From: Paenibacillus pabuli
GTDB lineage: Bacteria; Bacillota; Bacilli; Paenibacillales; Paenibacillaceae
NCBI RefSeq assembly: GCF_039831995.1
Contig: NZ_JBDOIO010000003.1
Coordinates: 2,976,001-3,040,000 of the forward strand
Reading direction: 5' to 3'
DNA: 64,000 nt
The notes beneath the pieces are model-generated. The model saw only the letters and a list, made by a program, of their open reading frames with translations. It was not told the DNA's origin and made no database searches. Below are positions 52,600 to 61,328 of this stretch, piece by piece (the first letter of the stretch is position 1; each line of letters opens with the position of its first letter). The translations under genes and the position numbers were made by a program.

Positions 52600-53619
52600 A
52601 TGGATTATGAAATTTTTAATTTGGGTGATGTACTTTTACAATCAGGAGTGACGTTACCCAATGCTTTTCTTGCTTATAAAACATACGGAAAATTAAATGA
52701 ACAGAAAGATAATGTGATTGTCTATCCAACGGCATTTGGAGATCAGCATGTACAGAATGAATGGCTCATTGGCAGCGGAATGGCACTTGATCCAGAGAAA
52801 TATTTTATTATCGTTCCAAATTTACTGGGTAATGGACTTTCATCCTCTCCCAGCAACACGCCGCATCCATTCGAGCGGGCGAACTTTCCACAGGTAACTA
52901 TCTATGACAACGTACGATTCCAGCATCAACTACTGACCGAAAAATTCGGCATTCAGAAGATTGCTCTCGTCGTCGGATGGTCCATGGGCGGCATTCAGGC
53001 ATTTCAATGGGGGGCAAGTTACCCGGAGATGGTCGAACGGATTGCACCTTTCGGAGGTATCGCCAAACCTTGGCCTCACACATATGTAGTACTGGAAGGT
53101 GTAAGATCCTCACTGCTATCTGCAGTCGGCTTCGACTCAAGTAAACTAAACCAGTTGACTTCTGCAGACATGCGCGCCGTTGGTCGGGTGTATGCGGGAT
53201 GGGGATTATCACATGCGTTTTATCGAGAGGAGCTTTATCGTGAGATGGGATTTGACTCATTGGAGGATTTTGTAGCTGGTGTCTGGGAAAATAGCTTTAT
53301 GAATATGGATCCACATAACGTCCTGGCCATGTTATGGACAGGCCAGCATGCAGACATTAGTGCCAACTCTTCCTATAACGGAGATTTTGATAAGGCACTT
53401 AAAAGCATAAAGGCATTTGCTTGCATTATGCCGGGAAGTACCGATCTCTTCTGCACAGCGGACGATAATGCATATGAAGCTGCACGTATCCCTAATGCTA
53501 GTCTTAACCCGATCCAGTCAATCTGGGGTCACTTTGCCGGCCGCGGTATCAACAGTGCCGATAATCAATTCATCGATGACAATCTAAAACACTTGTTGTC
53601 ACTGCGCGTTAACGAATAG
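52600..53619 (+). CDS. Homoserine O-acetyltransferase-like alpha/beta hydrolase (MetX family)
   Basis: 339 residues. The fold opens LPNAFLAYKTYGKLNEQKDN; VVGWSMGGIQAFQWG holds nucleophile Ser128; GSTDLFCTADDN and SIWGHFAGRG supply Asp and His. Sequence plan and length fit the MetX/homoserine-acetyltransferase group, but the usual NSGEGR-like substrate loop is not evident, so it may act on another alcohol or ester. ATG at 52600 has GGGAG about 10 bases upstream. It is controlled, by inference, by the divergent LysR regulator. A terminator follows about 100 bases on. Confidence 0.8.
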   Translation: MDYEIFNLGDVLLQSGVTLPNAFLAYKTYGKLNEQKDNVIVYPTAFGDQHVQNEWLIGSGMALDPEKYFIIVPNLLGNGLSSSPSNTPHPFERANFPQVTIYDNVRFQHQLLTEKFGIQKIALVVGWSMGGIQAFQWGASYPEMVERIAPFGGIAKPWPHTYVVLEGVRSSLLSAVGFDSSKLNQLTSADMRAVGRVYAGWGLSHAFYREELYREMGFDSLEDFVAGVWENSFMNMDPHNVLAMLWTGQHADISANSSYNGDFDKALKSIKAFACIMPGSTDLFCTADDNAYEAARIPNASLNPIQSIWGHFAGRGINSADNQFIDDNLKHLLSLRVNE

Positions 53620-53722
53620 AACACGTCACTTTCATTGGATGTCTGTCAGGCCTAGCAAGATTCCCTGTTCTTTAGCCCGGTTATATTTCTTATTAATTCA
53701 TAACCTAACCGATCAGATTTGA

Positions 53723-53758
53723 GGTCACCAGAACTTACTGGTTCGACCTCTTTTTTCT
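53723..53758 (+). terminator. Rho-independent terminator after the MetX-like gene
   Basis: GAGGTC-ACCAG pairs with CTGGT-(TC)-GACCTC, followed by a run of six T. Confidence 0.8.
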
Positions 53759-53877
53759 GCCATCGTACTTCCTTTAACGAATTCAGTGAACTTCGAAGAC
53801 TGTAGCACGTCTTTAATATCATTAAAAGTTAAACTTATTTTTTTATCGTTCGCATACCTGAAGTATATTCACAAAAT

Positions 53878-53925
53878 TCATCTATCCTGCCCGTTAGATG
53901 AAGAAAAGCAGTCGATCACGTTGTT
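53878..53925. repeat. Dispersed intergenic repeat overlapping the truncated phosphatase-like ORF
   Basis: CATCTATCCTGCCCGTTAGA, then TGAAGAAAAGCAGTCGATCACG. The right half (AAAGCAGTCGATCA) runs into the reading frame of the leftward truncated ORF, supplying its TGA stop. Confidence 0.6.
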
Positions 53926-54053
53926 GCTTCTTCCCGCAGATCCACCACGACTTCAATGCCTTCGTTAAGAACCATTGCCTCAACGTCTGCTGCTCCGCCC
54001 ATAAAGATTTTGTCAGCAATGAGTGCATGGTAGTCCTTTTTGGCATGATTCAT
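53916..54053 (-). pseudogene. Truncated tyrosine-phosphatase-like ORF at the end of the ars operon (45 aa)
   Basis: It starts one base past the arsC stop (ATG at 54053) and encodes MNHAKKDYHALIADKIFMGG, AADVEAMVLNEGIEVVVDLR, EEATT, then TGA. The KIFMGG...VVVDLR pattern is the first 40 residues of a small DSP-type phosphatase domain; the CX5R active site would come later but is cut off. The stop codon lies in the dispersed repeat, so the 3' part was probably lost by a repeat-linked event. It may still be translated as a short peptide. Confidence 0.55.
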
Positions 54054-54054
54054 T

Positions 54055-54480
54055 TTACTTACCTTCTTTCAAAAACTGCTCTATACGAGCTCTGATTGAA
54101 TCACGGACTTCAGCGAATGTAGCTGTGATTTCCTCCTCTGTGCCTGTCGCCTTTGCTGGATCATCGAAACCCCAATGCCATCTTTCGGCTTTGTCATTAC
54201 GTACAACCGGACAATTATCGTTGGCATGACCGCATAGCGTAATGATGTAATCTGCTTGCTTTAAAATCTCAGGATCAATGACATCCGATGTATGATTTGA
54301 AATATCGATTCCAGCTTCTTTCATGGTTTGAACAGCACGGGGATTTAAACCATGCGCCTCTAGACCAGCACTTCTCACCTCGTATTTATCACTTCCAAGA
54401 GACTTCAAAAATCCATCGGCAATTTGACTTCTGCAAGAGTTTCCAGTACACAAAAAGTAAACAAGTGGTTTGTTATTCAT
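54055..54480 (-). CDS. arsC: Arsenate reductase, thioredoxin-coupled
   Basis: 141 residues, the standard length of the low-molecular-weight-phosphatase-like arsenate reductase. The P-loop [10 protein letters not shown] holds nucleophile Cys11. The redox pair is Cys83 and Cys90 in [12 protein letters not shown]. It reduces As(V) to As(III), which ArsB then exports. It is third in the arsR-arsB-arsC operon, six bases after arsB. It is followed, with one base between, by a truncated phosphatase-like ORF. Confidence 0.95.
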   Translation of the reverse strand: MNNKPLVYFLCTGNSCRSQIADGFLKSLGSDKYEVRSAGLEAHGLNPRAVQTMKEAGIDISNHTSDVIDPEILKQADYIITLCGHANDNCPVVRNDKAERWHWGFDDPAKATGTEEEITATFAEVRDSIRARIEQFLKEGK

Positions 54481-54485
54481 AATTA

Positions 54486-55919
54486 TTAATCTCCTTTGTC
54501 CTCGGTTTGGCTTATTTGTATTTTCGCTTTGCCCATTTTTGGATTAATCAAAGCTTTTATGATCATAGCGATAACAACCAATACTACTGTGATTACTGTA
54601 ATCATTAACCAAACGTTTACGCTTGTTGAATGGATCAAATGTAGCCACAAATACAGTCCTGTTAACGTGATAAAGAGTGTTGGGATGGTGAGCACAATCC
54701 CAATTTTGAAATAACTTCCCCATGTGATTTTTACATCCTTACGGGATAGTACGTGTAACCATAAAAGTGTTGCAAGCGAGCCGATCGGAGTGATTTTTGG
54801 ACCCAGGTCACTGCCGATAATATTGGCATAAATCAGTGATTCTCGAATTACACCTTGCGTATTGGTTCCATCAATAGCTAGCGCATCAATCATCACTGTA
54901 GGCATATTGTTCATGACCGAAGACAATATCGCAGCTAGGAATCCCATGCCGATTATGGAGATATAGAGCCCATTGTCGGCAATGGCTTGAATGACCTTCC
55001 CAAGTTCATCCGTTAATCCTACATTTCGTAGTCCATAAACGACGACGTACATACCAATTGAGAAAATCACGACTGCCCATGGTGCTCCTTTGATGAGCTT
55101 CCACGTTTGAATAGCTTGACTACGTCGTGCAGCTAAAATAAACAAGATTGCAATAACCCCAGCGATGACTGAAACCGGAACTTGAATGAACTCACTCATC
55201 AGGTACGCGACAAGTAGTACAGCTAAAATCACCCAAGAGAATTTGAACAACTTCTTGTCTTTGATTGCATCAACTGGCTTTTTGAGCTGACTGACTTCGT
55301 AGTTCCCAGGAATACTTTTTCTAAAGAACAAGAACAAGACCAGAAGACTCGCAAATATGGAAAAGAAATTAGGGATAATCATCCGACTGGCATACTCCAC
55401 AAAACCAATACCAAAGTAATCAGCTGAAACAATATTGACAAGATTGCTGACTATAAGTGGGAGCGAAGTTGTATCTGCAATAAAACCACTTGCAATAATA
55501 AAAGGTAAAATCATCTTTTGATCAAACTTGAGCGCTCGGACCATAGCAAGCACAATTGGCGTTAATATCAGTGCGGCACCGTCATTCGCAAAGAACGCTG
55601 CTACCCCTGCACCAAGAAGAACAACATAAACGAACATCAGCTTACCATTTCCTCTTGCGAGCCTTGCCATGTGTAGTGCAGCCCATTCAAAAAAGCCGAT
55701 TTCATCTAGAATAAGTGAAATCAGAATAATGGCTACAAAAGCAAGGGTGGCGTTCCATACTATCCCTGTAACCGTGACCACATCGGATAGACTTACGACT
55801 CCAAATAGGAGAGCGAGAGCAGCTCCAGCAGATGCTGACCACCCGATATTAAGCCCCTTTGGTTGCCATATTACAAAAGTGAGTGTAAACAAAAAGATTA
55901 AAATCGCGATGATGGTCAT
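54486..55919 (-). CDS. arsB: Arsenite efflux transporter ArsB
   Basis: 477 residues with about 12 helices of the ArsB/NhaD ion-transporter fold. Visible signatures are [59 protein letters not shown] and [20 protein letters not shown]. It expels arsenite from the cytoplasm. The frame is open to 55997, but ATG at 55919 has a perfect GGAGG and starts the first helix. It overlaps arsR by four bases and precedes arsC. Confidence 0.93.
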   Translation of the reverse strand: MTIIAILIFLFTLTFVIWQPKGLNIGWSASAGAALALLFGVVSLSDVVTVTGIVWNATLAFVAIILISLILDEIGFFEWAALHMARLARGNGKLMFVYVVLLGAGVAAFFANDGAALILTPIVLAMVRALKFDQKMILPFIIASGFIADTTSLPLIVSNLVNIVSADYFGIGFVEYASRMIIPNFFSIFASLLVLFLFFRKSIPGNYEVSQLKKPVDAIKDKKLFKFSWVILAVLLVAYLMSEFIQVPVSVIAGVIAILFILAARRSQAIQTWKLIKGAPWAVVIFSIGMYVVVYGLRNVGLTDELGKVIQAIADNGLYISIIGMGFLAAILSSVMNNMPTVMIDALAIDGTNTQGVIRESLIYANIIGSDLGPKITPIGSLATLLWLHVLSRKDVKITWGSYFKIGIVLTIPTLFITLTGLYLWLHLIHSTSVNVWLMITVITVVLVVIAMIIKALINPKMGKAKIQISQTEDKGD

Positions 55920-56245
55920 GCTTCCTCCTGAGGGCCGCAGCAGTTGTTCAATCCTGCTATTTTGTCTTTCATGGAAGGCAGGTACGGATACACACACTGA
56001 ACGTATGCTTCTGCTTCCGGATTAAGGGAATAGTAAACCCACTGCCCTTTTTTCTTCTCATTAAGAAAACCGGCGGACTTTAGTTTCCGGAGATGCTGAC
56101 TGGCGTTTGGTTGAGACATCCCAATAATGTCCGTAATATCACATACACAAAGTTCCTGTTCTTTCAGCAATGCAACGATGGTTAATCGCGTTTTATCAGC
56201 TAATAGCTTATATGCTTCAGCCATCTCCTGAATTTGTTGTTCCAT
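55916..56245 (-). CDS. arsR: Arsenic-responsive repressor ArsR
   Basis: 109 residues. It is the classic ArsR winged helix with the As(III) site ELCVCD (Cys33, Cys35) in the DNA-recognition helix region, then [20 protein letters not shown]. The C-terminus carries an extra Cys pair, [10 protein letters not shown] (102-103), not part of the core site. ATG at 56245 has GGGAGG five bases upstream. It overlaps arsB by four bases and represses the operon; As(III) releases it. The operator is likely the AT-rich block at 56288-56320. Confidence 0.93.
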   Translation of the reverse strand: MEQQIQEMAEAYKLLADKTRLTIVALLKEQELCVCDITDIIGMSQPNASQHLRKLKSAGFLNEKKKGQWVYYSLNPEAEAYVQCVYPYLPSMKDKIAGLNNCCGPQEEA

Positions 56246-56287
56246 ATGTACCTCCCCTGTAATTATCTTCGTTGGCTTCATTTAGTA

Positions 56288-56320
56288 ATATAATCATATA
56301 ATAAATCACTTATATAATCA
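56288..56320. promoter_or_regulatory. Candidate ArsR operator / promoter
   Basis: Two copies of ATATAATCA (56288-56296 and 56312-56320) lie 24 bases apart in a very AT-rich stretch, 45-75 bases upstream of arsR. ArsR operators are typically short AT-rich repeats of this kind. Confidence 0.45.
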
Positions 56321-56340
56321 ATGACGAATATATTAGGTGC

Positions 56341-57378
56341 TTACAATTTTTTTACAAGCGATCGTACAGCTTCTTTCGCATCTTTCCCTGAACCTCGAAT
56401 TGTTGCCGAAGCAAAAGATGTCTGCCAGGGGATACCCACATAATGAATATTTTCAGCAGATTGTTTCAAAGGAATACCCGAAGAATTAAGAATATTTAAC
56501 CCGCTAAGATATTCAAAATTCGGAATATAACCTGTAGCAAAAATAACGACATCCACATCTTCATGAGTATGTTCTGTCCACACAATCCCATTTTCCGTAA
56601 AGGATTTAAACATAGGTTTGGCATCAGGCTTACCTTGATCGATGGCATTTTTGTAGATGCCGGTATCAAGGATTCCATCACTACTTTTTTGCAATAGCCG
56701 TTTTCCCCAAGTGGATTGATCAAGTCTGAGTATGGTTAGCCAAAAGTGAATATCTTTCCCCGCAATGACCTGCGGCTTAAATTTGATCGGACTTCTGGAT
56801 GCAATTGTTACATGAGCTACCCTGGCAAGTTCAACGGCTATTTGGACAGCTGAATTCCCTCCTCCCACAACAATGATCCGTTTGTTTTTAAATTCGTCCT
56901 CATTTCGGTAGTCCTTGGCATGAAGTATTTCCCCCTTAAAATGATCCATCCCTGGAATCTCTGGAATATGAGGGTTTACAAATGCTCCACTTGCGCTAAT
57001 GATAGACCTGGTACCAAACTGTTCTCCGCTCAAAGTATGGACCGTATAGATATTTCCTTCCTTATCCACCTTAATAACTTCTTGCCCTGAGTATATTGGA
57101 AACTTAAACGTAGCCGCATAAGACTTTAAGTATTGAACAACTTCATCCCTGCGTGGATAAACATTTGCACCGCCTGGAAATGCGAGTCCTGGCAATGAGG
57201 AGTACGCTGCGGGTGAAAACAACGTTAAGCTATCATAATAATTTGCCCATGATCCTAAATGCACTTCACTTTTTTCAAGTAAGATAAAGCTCCGTTTAGC
57301 TTGTTGTAAGAAATATGCTGCTGCCAAGCCGGATTGACCACCACCAATAACGATGCAATCATAAATCAGGTTGTTCAT
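56341..57378 (-). CDS. Flavin-dependent monooxygenase-like oxidoreductase (ArsO-like)
   Basis: 345 residues. FAD-binding GGGQSGLAAAYFLQ at about 13-26; second nucleotide-binding motif VVGGGNSAVQIAVELARVA near 167-185; FATGYIPNFEYL near 283-294, the FATGY stretch of flavin monooxygenases and ArsO. ArsO-type enzymes are linked to ars operons; the substrate, possibly an arsenical, is not proved. The ATG has GGGAG seven bases upstream. It follows the Cys-rich flavoprotein gene on the same strand, with a terminator in between, and ends 95 bases before arsR. Confidence 0.85.
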   Translation of the reverse strand: MNNLIYDCIVIGGGQSGLAAAYFLQQAKRSFILLEKSEVHLGSWANYYDSLTLFSPAAYSSLPGLAFPGGANVYPRRDEVVQYLKSYAATFKFPIYSGQEVIKVDKEGNIYTVHTLSGEQFGTRSIISASGAFVNPHIPEIPGMDHFKGEILHAKDYRNEDEFKNKRIIVVGGGNSAVQIAVELARVAHVTIASRSPIKFKPQVIAGKDIHFWLTILRLDQSTWGKRLLQKSSDGILDTGIYKNAIDQGKPDAKPMFKSFTENGIVWTEHTHEDVDVVIFATGYIPNFEYLSGLNILNSSGIPLKQSAENIHYVGIPWQTSFASATIRGSGKDAKEAVRSLVKKL

Positions 57379-57395
57379 TGTTCTCCCTCCTTCTA

Positions 57396-57432
57396 TAAAA
57401 AGCTACTGCATCACGTTCCGGATGCAGTAGCT
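57396..57432 (-). terminator. Rho-independent terminator after the Cys-rich flavoprotein
   Basis: On the minus strand, AGCTACTGCATC pairs with GATGCAGTAGCT over an eight-base loop, followed by five T. It separates the two flavoprotein genes. Confidence 0.85.
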
Positions 57433-57445
57433 CTAAGTTCTCGTT

Positions 57446-58858
57446 TTATCCGCAGCAAGAATTTGATCCTGCTTTTTCGGTTTTTGAAGGAGAGCAGCAA
57501 TTCGAAGATGCTGCCTCTACATGAACGGGTTCACAGCAACTGTCTGCACCACTAGCCCCAAGACTACATACACCTGTCTCCGGCAGTTCCAGCTCTACTT
57601 TTTGTGCTGACGCCATATCTCCCACTAAAGCCGCTACAATGGATCTGACTTGCTCATATCCTGTTGCCATTAAGAAGGTTGGCGCTCTTCCATAACTTTT
57701 GGCACCCACGATATAAAAGTCCTTTTCAGGTTGACGCAGTTCCTTTTCGCCATGAGGTCTAACGGTACCGCAACTGTGTATATTGGGATCAATTAATGGC
57801 GCGAGCTCATAAACGCAGTCTAAGCTTGGGTCCGTAAGTACCCTTACTTCGCGGACAATCGATAAGTCAGGGCGAGAGCCCGTGTTACCCACTATTTCAT
57901 TTATGTGATCGATAACCACTTTTTCATTTCGAATGGTTCCAGAAACCTGTATCTTTCCACCTTGTTTTTTCAGTTCTTCAATATGAAATGCCGTCATGAC
58001 CTTTACTGCACCGGATTCAACCACCTTTTGAATTCGGGTACCTAGTTCTCCTCTTGCCTGCAATCCATCCAATTCTCGACCGCCATACACGTCTTCAATA
58101 TTTGCCTTACGAATAGCCCAAACAATCTCAGTTCCCGATTCCTCTTTTTGAAGCTCTGCGAGTTCAAGCAACGTGTTGATCGCAGAATGTCCGCTTCCTA
58201 CCACAAGGACCTTCTTGCCGCTATAACGATTTTTCTCTTTCCCTAAAACTGCAGGAATACCGTATGAAATGTGGCTTTCAATCGATTTTTCTTCTTCTGA
58301 AAAGATACCGTCTGAACGAAGCGGGTTTGGATTGGACCATGTTCCAGAAGCATCGATAACTGCCCGCGCCTCATAAATAAACGGAGATCCGTTTTGTTCA
58401 ACATGGAGTACAAACGGAAGTTTCTCGCGTCCACCTGTTTTCACTTTGCTCAACCCTTTACGACTGATCGCAGTAACTTTCGTATTCAAATAGATGTATG
58501 GACTTACTTCAGGTAGCGCAGCCAAAGGTTTTAGATAATGCTCAACAATCTCCTTACCTATTGGGATGGTTCCATTTTGAGGAGCGACCCAAGTCGTGGA
58601 AAGCAGCAATTCTTTAGCAGCTTTATCGATGTTATATTCCCAAGGTGAGAACAGACGTACATGTTCCCATTTTCTAATGTTCGCCCCTACTTCATCTCCA
58701 GCTTCGAACAACATAAATGGCTCACCTTTTGAAATGAGTTGTGCTGCTGCCGCAAGACCAACCGGTCCTGCTCCAATGATCGCAACAGGTAATTGGTTTG
58801 TTTCTATCACGGGTGATTCGCAGCAGTTCACTTGGTTAACAGGGATACTTTTAAACAT
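57446..58858 (-). CDS. FAD/NAD(P)-binding oxidoreductase with Cys-Cys-rich tail, arsenic cluster
   Basis: 470 residues. FAD site GAGPVGLAAAAQLI at about 29-42; a second Rossmann motif VVGSGHSAINTLLELAELQ near 207-225; SYGRAPTFLMATGYEQVRS near the C-terminal FAD contact. The plan is that of flavin monooxygenase/thioredoxin-reductase-like enzymes. The unusual feature is Cys: NCCESP at 11-16 and three CC pairs in the last 35 residues (441-442, 454-455, 468-469), which look like a thiol tail for binding or passing on arsenic or another soft metal. The ATG has GAGGAGG upstream. The upstream neighbour is a MarR gene on the same strand. Confidence 0.82.
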   Translation of the reverse strand: MFKSIPVNQVNCCESPVIETNQLPVAIIGAGPVGLAAAAQLISKGEPFMLFEAGDEVGANIRKWEHVRLFSPWEYNIDKAAKELLLSTTWVAPQNGTIPIGKEIVEHYLKPLAALPEVSPYIYLNTKVTAISRKGLSKVKTGGREKLPFVLHVEQNGSPFIYEARAVIDASGTWSNPNPLRSDGIFSEEEKSIESHISYGIPAVLGKEKNRYSGKKVLVVGSGHSAINTLLELAELQKEESGTEIVWAIRKANIEDVYGGRELDGLQARGELGTRIQKVVESGAVKVMTAFHIEELKKQGGKIQVSGTIRNEKVVIDHINEIVGNTGSRPDLSIVREVRVLTDPSLDCVYELAPLIDPNIHSCGTVRPHGEKELRQPEKDFYIVGAKSYGRAPTFLMATGYEQVRSIVAALVGDMASAQKVELELPETGVCSLGASGADSCCEPVHVEAASSNCCSPSKTEKAGSNSCCG

Positions 58859-58926
58859 TATTGTTTCCTCCTCAGAATTAGTTGCATTTTACAAGTATTA
58901 AGTGAAGTAAAGGGGATAACTAATTA

Positions 58927-59376
58927 TTATCCCAGTGGTGTACAGCATACGCTAGATTTCGCCATACTCTCGTTTAGCAGTTTGACCGCATTTATCACCA
59001 TATCACGTTCAAACTCAGACATATGCGAAAAGACTTCTTTTAAATAATCATTCATCTGCTCATCAATGACCGTAGCGACAAATTTACCTTGTGTAGTCAA
59101 GGATAATATGTAAATCCGTCGATCTTCTGGTAATGGCGTTTTTTGAACCAACCCCAACTTCACGAGATTTTGAACCTGACGGCTAAACGTTGTGATATCA
59201 ATGGAAAGTGCATCTGCCACCTGCTGAATGGAGGGATTATGTTTACGATCAATTTCATAAATGATATGACTTTGAACGAGTGAAATATCCAACCCTCCTG
59301 CGGTGCAGCAGTTTTTATCCAATAATCCAAAACGTCGCGTCATGATCTGAAACATCTCTCTTACGTTGTTTTCCAA
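58927..59376 (-). CDS. MarR-family regulator with Cys-Cys pairs
   Basis: 149 residues. The winged helix lies in the middle: NPSIQQVADALSIDITTFSR, QVQNLVKLGLVQKTPLPEDR, RIYILSLTTQGKF. Cys pairs sit at 23-24 (DKNCCTAGG) and at the end, 144-145 (SVCCTPLG), so a thiol-based sensor is plausible. It probably controls the downstream flavoproteins and the divergent arsN1-type gene. The start is a TTG at 59376 with a GAGGTGAGG site just upstream, an uncommon close spacing. An ATTTGC-N5-GCAAAT palindrome lies 35 bases upstream. Confidence 0.82.
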   Translation of the reverse strand: MENNVREMFQIMTRRFGLLDKNCCTAGGLDISLVQSHIIYEIDRKHNPSIQQVADALSIDITTFSRQVQNLVKLGLVQKTPLPEDRRIYILSLTTQGKFVATVIDEQMNDYLKEVFSHMSEFERDMVINAVKLLNESMAKSSVCCTPLG

Positions 59377-59410
59377 TTACCTCACCTCTTGTTATAGTTA
59401 TACCTATATT

Positions 59411-59427
59411 ATTTGCGAAATGCAAAT
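59411..59427. promoter_or_regulatory. Candidate MarR operator between marR and arsN1-type gene
   Basis: ATTTGC-GAAAT-GCAAAT is a perfect inverted repeat of six-base arms in the divergent promoter region, the normal place and form for a MarR site. Confidence 0.55.
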
Positions 59428-59515
59428 GTTTTTTTTGTTTTATTCTTTGTCTTTCCCATTTCGAGTTACATTATGATATATAAACATGTAAAAAACAAAC
59501 GTAGGAGTGATCATC

Positions 59516-60004
59516 ATGGTAATAATACGACAAGCTACCGAAGGGGATCTGGGTAGCATATTGACTATCTACAACCAAGGTATCGAAGACCGCGTTGCCA
59601 CGCTTGAAACCGAGCTAAAAGACGAGGCATACATGAACGAATGGTTTAAGAAACACCAGGGACGCTACACAGTAATCGTCGCTGAAATGAACCAATGCAT
59701 AATCGGATGGGCATCCATTAATGTCTACAATCCAAGAAGTGCTTATGACGGCGTCGGTGACCTTTCGATTTATATTCATCGTAATCATCGCGGCAAAGGG
59801 ATAGGCAAACAGTTGCTTGGGAAATTAGAGGAGATCGGTAAGCAGAATAACTTTAATAAGTTTGTTCTTTTCACCTTTCCGTTTAATACGCTAGGTCAGA
59901 GCTTATATCATAGAACTGGATACCGGGAGGTAGGTGTATTTCAGAATCAAGGCGTTCTAGAGGGCAATTTTGTAGATGTGATGGCAATGGAGAAATTACT
60001 TTAA
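59516..60004 (+). CDS. arsN1: ArsN1-type GNAT N-acetyltransferase (arsinothricin/phosphinothricin-acetyltransferase-like)
   Basis: 162 residues of PAT/ArsN1-like GNAT fold: ILTIYNQGIEDRVATLETEL; NPRSAYDGVGDLSIYIHRNH; acetyl-CoA loop RGKGIGKQLLGKLEEIGKQN; VLFTFPFNTLGQSLYHRTGY; NQGVLEGNFVDVMAMEKLL. ArsN1 acetylates the amino group of arsinothricin, an arsenic-containing glutamine-synthetase inhibitor; close relatives act on phosphinothricin. The arsenic setting favours ArsN1 but the substrate is inferred. ATG at 59516 has AGGAG nine bases upstream. It is divergent from the MarR gene. Confidence 0.82.
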   Translation: MVIIRQATEGDLGSILTIYNQGIEDRVATLETELKDEAYMNEWFKKHQGRYTVIVAEMNQCIIGWASINVYNPRSAYDGVGDLSIYIHRNHRGKGIGKQLLGKLEEIGKQNNFNKFVLFTFPFNTLGQSLYHRTGYREVGVFQNQGVLEGNFVDVMAMEKLL

Positions 60005-60309
60005 GCATCGTATCGTATGTGTATTGTTCAAGTAAACCTCCAAATGCTTAGAGTACAATTTAGCAAAAATTGCACCTCGGTAAATAATCCTGCTACCAGC
60101 AAACGTCTCGCTTACAAACTAATTTCGCCACAAATGTATGAACAATTACTGAATTATTAAAATTTGATCTATTGCAATTTCAATAATTGCACTACAATTC
60201 GTAGTACAGGACTATATAAAATTTTATATATTATCAGATTGATCTTACATTGAATAGAAACTACAATCTACACTCTATCTCAGTCACCAGATGTTTAGGG
60301 GGTAAAAAT
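60005..60309. promoter_or_regulatory. Leader of the cupredoxin gene with two inverted repeats
   Basis: 305 bases without a gene. TGCAATT-N5-AATTGCA (60173-60191) is directly followed by ACTAC-AATTC-GTAGT (60191-60205), with a TATATAAAATTTTATATA stretch just downstream that may be the -10 region. They may be operators for a copper- or redox-responsive regulator; neither matches the CopY or CsoR box exactly. Confidence 0.4.
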
Positions 60310-61173
60310 TTGATATTAACCATATTAAGCATAGTTATGATTGTATTATTCACTGGATACATTGGTTTAGTTACCTATAAACGAAAAGAGAAACTTGCAG
60401 GTATGGCTGGTATGATGATTGCAATGACCGTTGGTATGATATCTAGTCTTGCACTCGGTTTTCAATTAGGAATAGTGTTTCAACACAGTTTAGAAGTCCC
60501 ATCAATAATCGCCATTTTATTTGGTTTGGGAGTGGGATACTTTATCGGAAAACCTGTAAGTTTAATGGCTGCTTTGGATGGGATGCTAGCAGGAATCATG
60601 GGTGGATTGATGGGTGCAATGCTTGGGGCCATGGTGAGTTTTTCTTATATAATGGTGTTATTTATTGACATCCTTTTCATTTTTATTTTGAGCGTTGTTC
60701 TCCAATTGGCCAATCAAGAAACGGACCAAGCTCATGAAACCAAGAAAAATGGAATGAATTTACCATTTATTTCGGGTGTACTTATGGTTGGTTTTGGAAC
60801 CCTTTCGATCGGGATACTACTGTTTTTCCAGTTATACGATAACCAAACCACTGCAATTCAATCACAAGACTCACAATCAAGTAATCAAAGTACCGTTCAA
60901 GAAAATGCAGGGTATCAAATTGTTTCAGTCGATGTAACATCTAAAGGCTTCAGTCAAGAAAATATAAAGATAAAAGCAGGTGTTCCCACAAAAATTAATT
61001 TCATAAAACACTCAGGTTATACTTGTATAAGGAGCATTGAATCTACCGATTTAGGATTTGATGTGTATCTCGAAAAGGGAGATAACTTCGTGACTTTAAA
61101 TGACTTGAAGCCTGGAACGTATCAATTCAATTGCGGTATGTACATGTATTATGGAACGATCACCGTTACGTAA
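60310..61173 (+). CDS. Membrane protein with C-terminal cupredoxin domain
   Basis: 287 residues. Five or six membrane helices span about 1-185, with Gly-rich stretches (GMLAGIMGGLMGAMLGAM). A Ser/Gln linker follows at about 185-205, then an extracellular cupredoxin fold (VSVDVTSKGFSQENIKIKAG; KINFIKHSGYTCIRSI; LKPGTYQFNCGMYMYYGTIT). Cys in TCIRS and NCGMYM with nearby His and Met could bind copper or another soft metal; it lacks the standard C-H-M loop of plastocyanins. It looks like a metal-handling or electron-transfer protein at the membrane. The TTG start at 60310 has GGGGG seven bases upstream. Confidence 0.78.
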   Translation: MILTILSIVMIVLFTGYIGLVTYKRKEKLAGMAGMMIAMTVGMISSLALGFQLGIVFQHSLEVPSIIAILFGLGVGYFIGKPVSLMAALDGMLAGIMGGLMGAMLGAMVSFSYIMVLFIDILFIFILSVVLQLANQETDQAHETKKNGMNLPFISGVLMVGFGTLSIGILLFFQLYDNQTTAIQSQDSQSSNQSTVQENAGYQIVSVDVTSKGFSQENIKIKAGVPTKINFIKHSGYTCIRSIESTDLGFDVYLEKGDNFVTLNDLKPGTYQFNCGMYMYYGTITVT

Positions 61174-61202
61174 CACCTTCCAATAAGAAATGAATTACCT
61201 TC

Positions 61203-61230
61203 AAAAAACTCTCTAAGAAAGAGTTTTTTT
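61203..61230 (+). terminator. Rho-independent terminator after the cupredoxin gene
   Basis: AACTCT pairs with AGAGTT over a short loop, followed by seven T, 30 bases past the stop. Confidence 0.75.
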
Positions 61231-61328
61231 CATCCAAACCCATACAAGCTGCTATCCGTCTGACTCACCTGGCTTGCGAGGAACAAATTGCTCCTATAGT
61301 TTTTGGTGAAATTATACCCTAGTTCAAT

